Notes: generated by a model from the sequence alone, not told the origin. A DNA stretch of 64,000 nucleotides from Corynebacterium gerontici (GCF_003813985.1 NZ_CP033897.1:2170001-2234000), one strand, 5' to 3'; positions 26,246-35,387 are shown, numbered from the stretch's first letter. Program-made: numbers and translations.

Positions 26246-26252
26246 CCCAGCA

Positions 26253-26282
26253 CTAGCCGGCGGCTAGCTCGCCCCTAGCCGC
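26253..26282. terminator. Bidirectional hairpin between glfT1 and dnaB
   Basis: CTAGCCG-G-CGGCTAG is a perfect palindrome and CGGCTA...TAGCCG a second overlapping hairpin; both lie in the 29-bp gap between convergent genes. Confidence 0.5.
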
Positions 26283-27681
26283 GAGGCATGTTCACGAAGC
26301 GCGAGAAGTGGAGCTGGTGCGCCACGGATACGGTGCCGATGGGGCCTCCGCGGTGCTTGGCCAAAATGATGTCTGCCTCGCCCGCGCGCTCGTCGTCGGT
26401 GTTCTGAGAATCGGGGCGGTACAAGAGCATGACCATGTCGGCATCCTGCTCCAGCGAACCCGATTCACGCAGGTCAGCCACCTGGGGCTTTTTGTCTGTT
26501 CGGGATTCGGGGCCACGGTTGAGCTGCGAGATCGCCACCAGTGGCACGTCGAGTTCCTTGGCCAAAAGCTTGAGCTGACGTGAGAATTCGGAAACTTCCT
26601 GCTGGCGCGATTCAACTCGCTTGCCGGAGCTCATAAGCTGCAGGTAGTCGAGGATAATCAGTTGGATGTCGTGATCCTGCTTAAGCTTCCTCGCTTTCGC
26701 GCGGATTTCCATCATGGTGAGGTTGGCGGAATCGTCAATAAACAGCGGTGCTTGGTCGATGCGCCCAACGCGATCCACCAGGCGGGTCCATTGCTCCTGA
26801 TTAAGGTGGCCGCCGCGCATATCGGAAAGTTTGACCTCAGATTCGGCGGAGAACAGGCGCATGGCGATTTCCTCGGAACTCATTTCCAGGGAAAAGATCA
26901 CTGCGGCTTTGCCCTGATCGATGGTGCATGAGCGTACGAAGTCCAAGGCGAGGGTCGATTTGCCCACGCCGGGGCGCGCAGCAACGATGATCATTTGCCC
27001 GCCGTGCAAGCCATTGGTGAGCTGATCCAAGTCCGCGAAGCCGGTGGGCACGCCTTTGGCTAGGCCACCTTGAGCGTCGATCTCCTCAATCATGCGCATG
27101 GTGGGCTCGGAGATTTCCGAAAGCGACTTGTAGTCGGTGGCTTTGTTCTTCTTGGCAATCTTGAACACTTCTTGCTGGGCAAGATCAATCACCTGCTCAA
27201 CTTCCGCCCCCTCGGTGCCCTCGTAGCCCATCTGTGCCACGCGCGTGCCCGCATGCACCAATTGGCGCAGCAGCGCCTTCTCCGCCACCAGCTCGGCATA
27301 GTAGCGGGCATTGGAGGAGGTGGGCACAGAGGAGATGAGCGTATGCACATAAGGCGCGCCGCCGACGCGCTCAAGCTGATTGCGGCGATCCAACTGGCCG
27401 GTGACGATCACCGCATCGATCTCCTTGTTATCGGAGTAAAGATCAATGATCGCCTCATAAATCATCTGGTGGGCTGGCCGATAGAAATCCTCAGGCCGCA
27501 GCAGCTCAATGATGTCCGCCACCAGGTGGGGGCTGAGCATGATGGCACCCAGTACGCTCTGCTCCGCCTCGATGTCCTGTGGCTCCCGACGTGCCTCACG
27601 GGCAGGACCACGCGGTGTTGGAGCATCGTCGGCGGGTGGTTCTGGTGGGAAGTAGTCGTCGTCAAAGCTGGGGTTGGTCAC
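26275..27681 (-). CDS. dnaB: Replicative DNA helicase DnaB
   Basis: This hexameric 5'-3' helicase drives the replication fork. The 468-residue protein has the N-terminal domain (EAEQSVLGAIMLSP), the linker helix, and a RecA-like motor with Walker A ARPGVGKST near residue 235, Walker B LIILDYLQLM, and the loops SQLNRGPESR and DLRESGSLEQDAD. No intein interrupts it. The GTG start overlaps the stop of the GH15 gene (GTGA), so dnaB is translationally coupled to a carbohydrate enzyme. Confidence 0.96.
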   Translation of the reverse strand: MTNPSFDDDYFPPEPPADDAPTPRGPAREARREPQDIEAEQSVLGAIMLSPHLVADIIELLRPEDFYRPAHQMIYEAIIDLYSDNKEIDAVIVTGQLDRRNQLERVGGAPYVHTLISSVPTSSNARYYAELVAEKALLRQLVHAGTRVAQMGYEGTEGAEVEQVIDLAQQEVFKIAKKNKATDYKSLSEISEPTMRMIEEIDAQGGLAKGVPTGFADLDQLTNGLHGGQMIIVAARPGVGKSTLALDFVRSCTIDQGKAAVIFSLEMSSEEIAMRLFSAESEVKLSDMRGGHLNQEQWTRLVDRVGRIDQAPLFIDDSANLTMMEIRAKARKLKQDHDIQLIILDYLQLMSSGKRVESRQQEVSEFSRQLKLLAKELDVPLVAISQLNRGPESRTDKKPQVADLRESGSLEQDADMVMLLYRPDSQNTDDERAGEADIILAKHRGGPIGTVSVAHQLHFSRFVNMPRG

Positions 27682-29540
27682 TGCTTCTTGCTTTCTGCTT
27701 GTGCGATGGCATCCGCGGCGCGAATGAGCGAGAGGTGGGAAAAGGCCTGGGGGAAATTGCCGGCGAGGCGTTGGGACGCTGGGTCGTATTCCTCGGCAAG
27801 CAGCCCAATGTCATTGGCGATGCCAACGAGCTGATCCATCCGATCACAAGCCTCCTCCAAGCGCCCGGAGGCTGCGAGCTGCTCAATGTACCAAAAGGTG
27901 CAGATGAGGAAGGGGTACTCGTCACCCTCGATTCCATCCATGCCCCCTTCGGTGCGGTAGCGGTAGACGAAGCCGTGGGCGTCGACAAGCTCTTGCTCAA
28001 TCTTCGCTACCGTGCCGAGCATTTTCGGGTCTGAGGCTGCGATGAAGCCGGTGTGCGGCAGTTGGAGCAGTGAGGCGTCCACCTCGGTGTTGTCGTAGGT
28101 CTGGGTGAAGCTGCCCAGGGTGGCGTTAAAGCCGCGCGCCATGATTTCGTCATAGAGCGCGTCGCGGTGATAGCGCCAGAGTTCAGCGTCCCCGTCCAGA
28201 CCATGTTGCTCCACTGCGCGGATGGCCTCGTTGAAGGCCGCCCACATCATCACCCGGCCGTGGGTGAAATAGTGCAGCTCGCCGCGCATTTCCCAAATAC
28301 CGTGGTCTTTGCGGTGAATATTGTTAATCGTGTACTCGATGAGCCGCTTTTGCAGGCCCCAAGAAAACTCGTCCTCGGGGTATCCGGCGTCACGCAGCCT
28401 TGCTAGCGCCAGCATCACCTCGCCCACGACGTCCGCCTGGTACTGCCCAGCAGCGCCATTACCGATGCGTACCGGCGTGGAGTTCTCGTAGCCCTTCAGG
28501 TGCGGCAGTTCCTGTTCTGCCAACTCGCGCTCACCGCCGAGCCCGTACATGATCTGCAGATTTTCCACATCCCCAGCCACCGCACGTAGCAGCCAGTCGC
28601 GCCAATCGGTGGCGCCCTGGACGAAGCCGTGGCTCACCATCACTTCCACTGTTAGGGCGGCGTCGCGCAACCAAGTGTAGCGGTAGTCCCAATTGCGCAC
28701 CCCGCCGAAATCCTCCGGCAGAGAGGCGGTGGGGGCAGCGACGATGCCGCCGGTATCGGAGTGGGTGAGGGCGCGCAGCACCAGCAGCGAGCGCGTCACC
28801 ACATCGTTCCAGGGCGAATCCACCTCAAAGTTTGCTAGCCAATTGGTCCAGAAATCGTAGGTGAGCTCGAAGGCTTGCTGGGGCTCGGCGGGGGTGGGCA
28901 CAGACTGCCAGGAGGGGAACCACGTCAGTGACCACGCCAGGGACTCCCCCTCGCTCAGGGCGAAATCTCCCACCAGGCGCGGCACCACGGCGCCGCCGGT
29001 GTGGTCCTCGTCCGCCTCGGTGGTGTCAAAGAGTTTGGGCCCGGAGATCATCAGGCCGTCGGGACCGGCGGTACACAGCAGCACTTCTTCGCCGGTTTCT
29101 TCCACCTCGGCGCTGCGGAACCAGGGCAGGGCGCGGGCGTAGGAGAAGCGCACGCGTAGGTCGTGCGTCACCGTCACCTCGCCCTCTAAGCATTCTACGC
29201 TGCGAATGAGATCCGCCTGCACCGAGGAAGGAGGTAGGAAATCGCGCACGCGCGCCTTGCCGGTGGGCGTTTCCCAGATCGTTTCCAGAATAAACGTGTT
29301 GTCCAGGTAGCGCCGTGAGCTCACCGCCCCGCCACGGATGCCCATTTTCCAACGTCCGTCGTCAGGGGTGCCTAGAATGGAGGTGAAGACGGCGGGCGAG
29401 TCGAATCGGGGCAGGCAGAGCCAATCCACGCTTCCTTCGCGCGATACCAGCGGCCCGGTTTGGAGGTCCGAGAGCAGCGCGTAGTCTTCCAGCGGCGTTG
29501 CCAAGTGACGTTCTGCTTGGTGCGTAGCTGCGGCGTTCAT
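27678..29540 (-). CDS. Glycoside hydrolase family 15 protein (trehalase/glucoamylase type)
   Basis: The 620-residue protein has the GH15 N-terminal beta-sandwich (DYALLSDLQTGPLVSREGSVDWLCLPRFDSPAVF) and the (alpha/alpha)6 catalytic barrel with NWDYRYTWLRDAALT, where the general acid region lies, HGIWEMRG with a catalytic Glu, and EGDEYPFLICTFWY. In mycobacteria and related bacteria enzymes of this type hydrolyse trehalose; glucoamylase activity is the alternative. ATG 29540 has GGAG in front; ATG 29549 is also possible. It overlaps dnaB by 4 bp. The upstream 430 bp contain a DnaA-box cluster. Confidence 0.88.
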   Translation of the reverse strand: MNAAATHQAERHLATPLEDYALLSDLQTGPLVSREGSVDWLCLPRFDSPAVFTSILGTPDDGRWKMGIRGGAVSSRRYLDNTFILETIWETPTGKARVRDFLPPSSVQADLIRSVECLEGEVTVTHDLRVRFSYARALPWFRSAEVEETGEEVLLCTAGPDGLMISGPKLFDTTEADEDHTGGAVVPRLVGDFALSEGESLAWSLTWFPSWQSVPTPAEPQQAFELTYDFWTNWLANFEVDSPWNDVVTRSLLVLRALTHSDTGGIVAAPTASLPEDFGGVRNWDYRYTWLRDAALTVEVMVSHGFVQGATDWRDWLLRAVAGDVENLQIMYGLGGERELAEQELPHLKGYENSTPVRIGNGAAGQYQADVVGEVMLALARLRDAGYPEDEFSWGLQKRLIEYTINNIHRKDHGIWEMRGELHYFTHGRVMMWAAFNEAIRAVEQHGLDGDAELWRYHRDALYDEIMARGFNATLGSFTQTYDNTEVDASLLQLPHTGFIAASDPKMLGTVAKIEQELVDAHGFVYRYRTEGGMDGIEGDEYPFLICTFWYIEQLAASGRLEEACDRMDQLVGIANDIGLLAEEYDPASQRLAGNFPQAFSHLSLIRAADAIAQAESKKQ

Positions 29541-29585
29541 GCGCTCCATTATGGTGTACGACCCCCGATCGCCGGAAAGCCCAAG

Positions 29586-29597
29586 AGCTTTTCGACG
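29586..29597 (+). repeat. AGCTTTTCGACG motif (intergenic copy)
   Basis: Exact copy in non-coding DNA upstream of the GH15-dnaB pair, 5 bp before the first DnaA box. Confidence 0.7.
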
Positions 29598-29602
29598 CAA
29601 CG

Positions 29603-29861
29603 TTATCCACAGGGCTCTGTGGATACTTTCGCGTTTTCCCCAGTAGTTTTCCACAGCCCTTGTGGAGAACCTGTGGAATCTTCCTCCTTGCGACCTGGCG
29701 TTTTCCACGTTTCCCCACTTGAAAGCCTGTTTATAAACTCTCCACGACCCTCAAGTGGCACTTGAAGGTCTGTGAATAACCCCGCTCAACTGGCGGTTTG
29801 ACAAAGCACTTTTCAACAGTGTTTCCGCGAACTGGGCAAATGACCAACAAAGTTATCCACA
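29603..29861. promoter_or_regulatory. DnaA-box cluster
   Basis: Two perfect TTATCCACA boxes lie at 29603-29611 and 29853-29861. Near-consensus boxes lie at 29619-29627 (TGTGGATAC, reverse), 29647-29655 (TTTTCCACA), 29661-29669 and 29672-29680 (TGTGGAGAA and TGTGGAATC, reverse), plus TGTGAATAA near 29771. The 433-bp gap between rplI and the GH15 gene carries no gene. It may regulate dnaB, titrate DnaA, or be a secondary origin-like element; the main oriC would be expected next to dnaA. Confidence 0.7.
29751..29765. promoter_or_regulatory. Palindrome within the DnaA-box region
   Basis: TCAAGTG-G-CACTTGA is a perfect 7-bp-arm palindrome, with a further CACTTGA half-site at 29717. It could be an operator. 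Confidence 0.4.
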
Positions 29862-29872
29862 GGGGGTAGATA

Positions 29873-29904
29873 TGAAAAGCGCCTCCCCCATCAAAGGGGA
29901 AGGC
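29873..29904 (-). terminator. Rho-independent terminator of the rpsF-ssb-rplI operon
   Basis: On the minus strand GCCTTCCCC pairs with GGGGGAGGC around a 6-nt loop and is followed by GCTTTTC. It is 70 bp past the rplI stop. Confidence 0.75.
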
Positions 29905-29974
29905 TCTCTTCGCGCTGTTGTCATTGGCCCACGCTCAGCATGGCGCTGCGTGGGCGTCGTCAAGCCTAAAAAGC

Positions 29975-30427
29975 TTAGGCGGAAACGACCTTGAAGTTCA
30001 CAGAAGCTTCGACGTCGCTATGCAGCTTGACGTCCACGGTGTAGGAACCGGTCTGCTTCACCAGGTTCTTCGGCACGATGATGGAACGCTTGTCCAGAGT
30101 CGGGCCGCCTGCCTTCTTCACTGCGTCGGCAATAGCCTCGGACTTCACGGAGCCGAAGATCTTGCCCTTCTCGGAGGTGCGCACCGGCACCTCAACGCCT
30201 TCGAGCTTTGCCAGCTCTTCCTTGAGCTCCTTAGCGTGCTCCAGGTCGCGCACGGCGCGAGCTTCCTGGGCGCGCTTGATGCCCTCAACCTGCTTCTGAG
30301 CACCGCGGGTAGCCACAATAGCCAGGCCGCGGGGAAGCAGGAAGTTACGTCCATAGCCGTTCTTGACCTCGACGATGTCGCCTGCGACACCGAGCTTGTC
30401 AACGTCGGCGGTGAGGATCAGCTTCAT
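29975..30427 (-). CDS. rplI: 50S ribosomal protein bL9
   Basis: The 150-residue protein begins MKLILTADVDKLGVAGD and has the N-domain signature GYGRNFLLPRGLA that binds 23S rRNA, the long connecting helix and the C-terminal domain. It is the last gene of rpsF-ssb-rplI. rpsR is not in the operon, unlike in mycobacteria. A palindrome GCCTAA/TTAGGC overlaps the stop codon. Confidence 0.97.
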   Translation of the reverse strand: MKLILTADVDKLGVAGDIVEVKNGYGRNFLLPRGLAIVATRGAQKQVEGIKRAQEARAVRDLEHAKELKEELAKLEGVEVPVRTSEKGKIFGSVKSEAIADAVKKAGGPTLDKRSIIVPKNLVKQTGSYTVDVKLHSDVEASVNFKVVSA

Positions 30428-30517
30428 GATCCCTGCCTTTCGTGATGATCACCGCTCCTGCGCAACGCAGGGCCGGTGGAAAAGTTTGTTATTGGAATTC
30501 TCGTACAAGCGAGGCGA

Positions 30518-31120
30518 TCAGAACGGGGGTTCCGAATCGTCTCCGGCAAAGCCGCCTTGCTGGGGCGCACTGTTCCAAGGGTCGTTCACCGGCCCCTGGT
30601 TGTTGCCGCCAAAACCGCCCTGAGCATTCTGGCCGCCGAAGCCACCCTGGTTGCCGAAGTTACCCTGGTTGCCGAAGCCACCCTGGCCACCTTGGCCGCC
30701 TTGGTTGCTGCCTTGGCCGGAACGCTGACCGCCGAAGTTGCCGCCGCCTTCACGGGAGTTACGGTCCACCTGCGCGGTGGCGTACTTCAGGGAAGGTCCG
30801 ACTTCTTCAACTTCCAGCTCCATTACCGTGCGGTTTTCACCTTCACGGGTTTGGTAGGAGCGCTGCTTCAAACGGCCAGTGACGATCACGCGCATGCCCT
30901 TGGTAAGGGTCTGCGCGACATTCTCGGCTGCCTGCCTCCACACAGAGCACTGAAGGAAGAGCGCATCGCCATCAACCCACTGATTGCTCTGCGAGTCGTA
31001 GCGGCGCGGGGTCGAAGCAATGCGGAAATTCGCTACTGCTGCCCCGCTGGGGCCATATCGCAGTTCGGGGTCGGCAACCATGTTGCCCACCACGGTGATA
31101 TTGACATCGCCAATTGCCAT
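30518..31120 (-). CDS. ssb: Single-stranded DNA-binding protein
   Basis: The 200-residue protein has an OB fold in residues 1-115 ([20 protein letters not shown] ... [19 protein letters not shown]), a long Gly/Gln/Asn-rich linker and the acidic tip DDSEPPF that recruits repair and replication partners. The linker is encoded by repeats of a GGNFG-type motif. It is the middle gene of the rpsF operon. Confidence 0.97.
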   Translation of the reverse strand: MAIGDVNITVVGNMVADPELRYGPSGAAVANFRIASTPRRYDSQSNQWVDGDALFLQCSVWRQAAENVAQTLTKGMRVIVTGRLKQRSYQTREGENRTVMELEVEEVGPSLKYATAQVDRNSREGGGNFGGQRSGQGSNQGGQGGQGGFGNQGNFGNQGGFGGQNAQGGFGGNNQGPVNDPWNSAPQQGGFAGDDSEPPF

Positions 31121-31151
31121 TGTGCTTCCTAACTATTCAGTGCTCTTGGGA

Positions 31152-31439
31152 TTACTTGTCGTCGCGCAGCACCTTGGTGCGCATGACGGAGTCGTTCAGG
31201 TTCAGACGACGGTCGAGCTCGAGCACGGTAGCGGACTCGCATTCAAGGTTGAGAACAATGTAGATGCCCTCTTCCTTCTTGTTGATCGGGTACGCAAGCT
31301 TGCGCTTACCCCAAATGTCTACCTTTTCCACGGTGCCCTTGTCCTTGCGGACGATCTCCAGGAACTTATCCAGGGACGGGGCAACAGTGCGTTCATCCTG
31401 GGAAGGATCCAGAATAATCATGACTTCGTAGTGACGCAT
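31152..31439 (-). CDS. rpsF: 30S ribosomal protein bS6
   Basis: The 95-residue protein ([19 protein letters not shown] ... [14 protein letters not shown]) is the primary partner of bS18 on the ribosome. ATG 31439 is preceded by a strong AGGAGGTGATGAGG; an ATG at 31451 would lie inside that site. It is the first gene of the operon with ssb and rplI. Confidence 0.96.
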   Translation of the reverse strand: MRHYEVMIILDPSQDERTVAPSLDKFLEIVRKDKGTVEKVDIWGKRKLAYPINKKEEGIYIVLNLECESATVLELDRRLNLNDSVMRTKVLRDDK

Positions 31440-31479
31440 GGACCTCATCACCTCCTATGGTCTTTCTTTGTTTCGATCG

Positions 31480-31502
31480 GCCATACCCCGGCTGGGCATG
31501 GC
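31480..31502 (-). promoter_or_regulatory. Leader hairpin upstream of rpsF
   Basis: On the minus strand GCCATGCCC-AGCC-GGGGTATGGC forms a stem-loop containing a CCG, 41 nt before the start codon. bS6:bS18 complexes autoregulate many rpsF operons through such a CCG-bearing leader hairpin. Assignment is tentative. Confidence 0.4.
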
Positions 31503-31561
31503 AGGAGGGTCGTTGCGTCAGCAACCCCACCAAGATACCGCATCAGGGGGCAAAAGTCGAT

Positions 31562-31747
31562 TTATCCAGCGGAGACGCCCACGGCAAGCCCCACGGGGAT
31601 GATGGTGATAAACACCACCGCTATCCCAAACAGCGTCCACGTCAGCTTCTGCGACCGCCCGTAGGAATAGCTCAGAAACGCCGCCGAAAACAGCAGGAAT
31701 CCAAAAAAGACGCTGGCGATGGTAAACCACATCACTGGATCAGACAT
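31562..31747 (-). CDS. Small membrane protein, unknown function
   Basis: The 61-residue protein has two transmembrane helices (about residues 7-27 and 36-58) with a short Arg/Lys loop between them (GRSQKL). It lies between rpsF and the ClC channel gene on the same strand. I do not recognise a family; the length of the open frame and its hydrophobic pattern are the only support, and the Shine-Dalgarno is distant. Confidence 0.5.
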   Translation of the reverse strand: MSDPVMWFTIASVFFGFLLFSAAFLSYSYGRSQKLTWTLFGIAVVFITIIPVGLAVGVSAG

Positions 31748-31826
31748 GCGCGAAGCCCAGCTCCTTCTACAAAATCACGGAGTTATCTAAACAGCAGTCT
31801 TACACATCTGCCCAGGTACCGGCGCA

Positions 31827-33047
31827 TTAACTCTCCGTGAGGGCCGACACGTCAGAGTCTTGCTTGTTGGGCAGGAAAAGCTGAACTAGATAGCCCACGC
31901 CCACACCGATCAGCAAGGGCACCACCATCACGTGATGGGCCAAAAGCAAAAGGATCAGCACGATGGTCAGAGGCTTGCGCAGCGTCACCGTCAATGCTGC
32001 ACCGATACCCGCGATGGCTGTAGCAGCCAGTAGGTCGGCGGCAAGCACACCCGATTCGTTACCGGCAACCCACATTCCCGCGCAGGCACCGATGAGCATG
32101 AGCGGGAAAAATTCGCCGCCCTTCCAGCCGGCGGCCAAGGTGATGATCGTGGCGATGAGCTTGCCCACAGCAAGGCCTAAAAGCGCAAGGCCTGTGGTTT
32201 GGCCAGGATTGGACACAAGATCGGCGAGGGCATCTTGGCCACTGAAGCGAAGTGGCGGAAGGCTAGCAAGCAGCAACCCCAGCAGGATGCTCCAGCCGAT
32301 GGTTCTGGCAACGGGGTGCCCGATGCGCTCATTGAGCACCTGATAGCCGTGGTGCAAGGCGCTAAAGCCCAGGCCAAACGCTGCGCCGATGATTGCCGCG
32401 AAAAGCGTTGGCACCATGAGGTGCACGGAGAAATCCCCGGTGGCCATGAAGTCCAGTTTGGCGTGGTGGCTTGGGGTGGCTTTGATAACGAGCAAGAAGC
32501 CACCCATGCCGGCAATGGCGGCCAGGACTGGCACTACTTTGTGGTTATCAAAGGTGTCGTCTTCATAGGTGGCACCAGCAGGTGGGGAACCATAGAGGGC
32601 ACCCAGCGCTGCCGCGTTACCAATTTTTGCCAGCGCTACGGCTTGCTCGCGGGTCTGCGTGATTCGCATACCCACCAGGGCAGAGAGCTGTCCCACCACG
32701 CCCACCAGTCCGGCTTCGGGGCCGATAGCACCACCGGCTGCCACAGCGATGGTGGCGCCTGCGGCAATCAACGTTGCTTTGCCTCGGTGGAAGCTTCTCA
32801 GGTCTGCTGCCTGCTCGAGCTCTTGGCTGAGTTCAAGGTTGCCGATCCGGGTATTGATCACGGCGATGAGCACACCGGCGATCATCACCACAGCAATCGT
32901 GTACATCGCGCTGGGCTCGTCATGCCAGATCAAATGCTGAAGCCATTGCATCAGCGCATAGGTCAAGCCGGCGAGCACACCGGAGATGGCACCGTAGAGG
33001 ATGCCGACGAAGATCATCCGCCAGGTCCACACGTTCTGGGTTGTCAT
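31827..33047 (-). CDS. ClC-family chloride channel/transporter
   Basis: The 406-residue membrane protein has about ten hydrophobic segments and the ClC selectivity motifs GAIGPEAGLVG (GxxGxEx, with the gating Glu) and GWKGGEFFPLMLIGACAG. The proton-glutamate of H+/Cl- exchangers is not obvious, so channel versus antiporter is open. ATG 33047 (MTTQNVW) is chosen; an earlier in-frame start would only add a non-membrane tail. Confidence 0.85.
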   Translation of the reverse strand: MTTQNVWTWRMIFVGILYGAISGVLAGLTYALMQWLQHLIWHDEPSAMYTIAVVMIAGVLIAVINTRIGNLELSQELEQAADLRSFHRGKATLIAAGATIAVAAGGAIGPEAGLVGVVGQLSALVGMRITQTREQAVALAKIGNAAALGALYGSPPAGATYEDDTFDNHKVVPVLAAIAGMGGFLLVIKATPSHHAKLDFMATGDFSVHLMVPTLFAAIIGAAFGLGFSALHHGYQVLNERIGHPVARTIGWSILLGLLLASLPPLRFSGQDALADLVSNPGQTTGLALLGLAVGKLIATIITLAAGWKGGEFFPLMLIGACAGMWVAGNESGVLAADLLAATAIAGIGAALTVTLRKPLTIVLILLLLAHHVMVVPLLIGVGVGYLVQLFLPNKQDSDVSALTES

Positions 33048-33097
33048 GCGAAGTACTGTACGCGCTGAGCCCCGAAACACCCTGCCCAGAGCACAAA

Positions 33098-33139
33098 ACC
33101 CGCCTCCCTGCAACAAGCAACATCACAAGGAAGCGGGTG
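33098..33139 (-). terminator. Terminator of ponA
   Basis: On the minus strand ACCCGCTTCCTTG pairs with CAGGGAGGCGGGT across an 15-nt loop and is followed by TTTTGTG. It lies just after the ponA stop. Confidence 0.6.
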
Positions 33140-33152
33140 AGCCATTCAAACC

Positions 33153-35387
33153 TTATCCACCGATAAGCGGCAGCAGCGGTGCTCCACCGTCACCTGCTGG
33201 CGGAGCAGGCTCAGGCTGTTCCTGGGCTGGTTGCTCCTGCGCCGGCTGCGCTGGAGGCTGATTGATGCCTGGAATTGGAATGTTGGGCAGTGCGGGCTGC
33301 GGGGATTGGGTGGTGGTGGTGGCGGGCGCGTTCGTCGTTGCCTCGGAGGTGGACTGCTGCTGTTGCGTGACGGTTCCGCCACCCTGATATGCAGGGCCGG
33401 TGGTGTAGCCGCCGGCTGCCCAGCCGATGGGCTCGGGATCCTTGAAGTACTCCACGTCATCATTGACCAATGCGCCATTCATGGCCGATTGCCAAATATC
33501 GGCGGGCAAGTTCGCACCGTACATGGGGCCACCCCATGCATTAAGCAGTGGCTCATTATCGTCAGTGCCTGCCCAAACTGCCGTGGCAAGCTGCGGAGTG
33601 GAGCCGATCATCCATGCATCTTTGTTATTGCCGGTATCGCCCAATTGGGTGGTACCGGTCTTCGCCGCGGAGGGTCGCCCACTGAGCGCGTGGCCATTGG
33701 AGAATCCAGCGATGGGAGCCATTGCGTCGAGCACCTGCGTAGCAACGGCCTCAGACACAGCGCGTTGGCCTTCGCCGCCATCGTGCTCGTAGAGGGTTTC
33801 GCCGGAGGCGGTCTCTACCTTCTCCACAAAGTAGGCGTCGTGGTACACACCGTAATTAGAAAGGGTGGCCAAGACGTGTGCCATATCCAGTGGACGCACG
33901 AGGTACTGGCCCAAGATGATGCCGTCATAGGGCTGCTCACCGTTTTCGGTCAGCGTCTTTTCCACGCCTGGAAGAGAATCGGGCACACCCAGGGCATGTG
34001 CCATATCAGCGGTGTCTTGGGTGGTGTTCTCAAGATCCTGCTGCATGCGGATGAAGCTGGTGTTGTAGGAGTTCTTCAGCGCTTCCTTCAATGAGCAGGT
34101 GCCACAAGATTCGCCACCCACGTTGGTAATGGTGTGTCCACCGGGCAGCGTGACCGGCGCGGAGGAATAGTAGGCGTTCGTGGGAATGCCCTGCTGCAGC
34201 GCAGCGGCCAGGCCAACGATCTTGAAGGTCGAACCCGCCTGCAGGGGCGCATTGGCGTAGTCGTAACCAATGGCATCGGCGCCGCCGTAGTAGGCACGCA
34301 CCGCACCGCTTGAGGGCTCAATGCTTACCGACGCCACCCGCGTATTGTCCTGCTCGCCAACGAGGTTATTTTCCACCGCATTCACCGTGGCCTCTTGGGC
34401 GGTGGTGTCGATGGTAGTGGTGATTCGAAGGCCAAGAGTTTGCACTTCTTGTTCACTGATACCCAAGGTGCCGAGTTCTGCCACCACCTGATTACGGATC
34501 AGACCGTTAGGGCCGTCGGCTTCGCTGTAGGGCTGATTGCTGGCTGGGTCAATGGTTTCCGGGAACTGCATCTGGGAACGTGCGCCCTGGTCCAGCCAGC
34601 CCTGCTCCACCATGCCGTCGAGCACGTAGTTCCAGCGAGCCTCCGCCTCTTCACGATTCGTCCATGGATCAAGCTGGCTGGGGCGCTGAATGGCGGCGGC
34701 CAATACAGCGGACTGTTCGGTGTTAAGTTCATTAACGGGAATGCCGAAGTACGCCTTGGATGCAGCATCGATACCGTAGGCGTTGCGCCCGAAATAGATG
34801 GTGTTGAGGTAGGCCTGGAGCACTTCTTCCTTGCTCCATTCATTGGCCATCTTCACCGAGTACACGAGCTCCTTGGCTTTACGGGTAAGCGAATGCTCGT
34901 TACCAACCAGGGAGTTTTTCACGTACTGCTGGGTAATCGTCGAGCCGCCACCGGCGTCCGAATCACCCTTGAGCTGCCCGATGAGTGCGCGACCAAAACC
35001 AGTGACAGAGAAGCCGGAATTGTTGTAGAACTCGCGATCCTCGGCGGCCAACACCGCATGCTGAGTGGTCTCCGGTACGTCGCCGAGCGAAACCTCCACG
35101 CGATTGCCCTCCGGAGGCACGATGCGTGCGATCTCGGTGGAACCATCTGAAGCGTAGATCTGCGAAACCTGCTTCGTCACCAGTTCACCCGGCTGTGGCA
35201 CATCCACTGCCACGTAAGCGACCATGAACGCCAAGAATGGGCCCAGGATCAATACGGCGAGGCTAGTAAGAAGCGCCGGCTTCAGCCGTGACTTGCCGTT
35301 GCCGTCTTCCGAGGACTCGGACTTCTTTTCTTTGCTATGTTCGTTCGCTGCCAACTGACAAAGCTCTCTTTGGTTGAAGATCGGCAC
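33153..35387 (-). CDS. ponA: Bifunctional class A penicillin-binding protein
   Basis: The 744-residue enzyme polymerises and cross-links peptidoglycan. It has one membrane anchor (about residues 38-60) and a GT51 transglycosylase domain with AAEDREFY, holding the catalytic Glu, and GGSTITQQYVKN. The transpeptidase motifs are STFK (nucleophile Ser), SYN and KTGT. The C-terminal tail is Pro/Gln/Thr-rich and exposed. The GTG at 35387 lacks a clear Shine-Dalgarno; a TTG at 35354, with GAGAG ahead, would give MAANEHSKEK and is a good alternative. It is probably co-transcribed with DUF5318, as in mycobacteria. Confidence 0.95.
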   Translation of the reverse strand: MPIFNQRELCQLAANEHSKEKKSESSEDGNGKSRLKPALLTSLAVLILGPFLAFMVAYVAVDVPQPGELVTKQVSQIYASDGSTEIARIVPPEGNRVEVSLGDVPETTQHAVLAAEDREFYNNSGFSVTGFGRALIGQLKGDSDAGGGSTITQQYVKNSLVGNEHSLTRKAKELVYSVKMANEWSKEEVLQAYLNTIYFGRNAYGIDAASKAYFGIPVNELNTEQSAVLAAAIQRPSQLDPWTNREEAEARWNYVLDGMVEQGWLDQGARSQMQFPETIDPASNQPYSEADGPNGLIRNQVVAELGTLGISEQEVQTLGLRITTTIDTTAQEATVNAVENNLVGEQDNTRVASVSIEPSSGAVRAYYGGADAIGYDYANAPLQAGSTFKIVGLAAALQQGIPTNAYYSSAPVTLPGGHTITNVGGESCGTCSLKEALKNSYNTSFIRMQQDLENTTQDTADMAHALGVPDSLPGVEKTLTENGEQPYDGIILGQYLVRPLDMAHVLATLSNYGVYHDAYFVEKVETASGETLYEHDGGEGQRAVSEAVATQVLDAMAPIAGFSNGHALSGRPSAAKTGTTQLGDTGNNKDAWMIGSTPQLATAVWAGTDDNEPLLNAWGGPMYGANLPADIWQSAMNGALVNDDVEYFKDPEPIGWAAGGYTTGPAYQGGGTVTQQQQSTSEATTNAPATTTTQSPQPALPNIPIPGINQPPAQPAQEQPAQEQPEPAPPAGDGGAPLLPLIGG

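Noticed and set aside
29603..29861. Main chromosomal origin oriC
   Set aside because: dnaA, dnaN and rpmH, which flank oriC in actinobacteria, are not in the window, and the gap is short with few AT-rich unwinding stretches.
32199..33068. 289-codon plus-strand frame opposite the ClC gene
   Set aside because: Antisense shadow of a well-supported membrane protein; no motif and no start signal.
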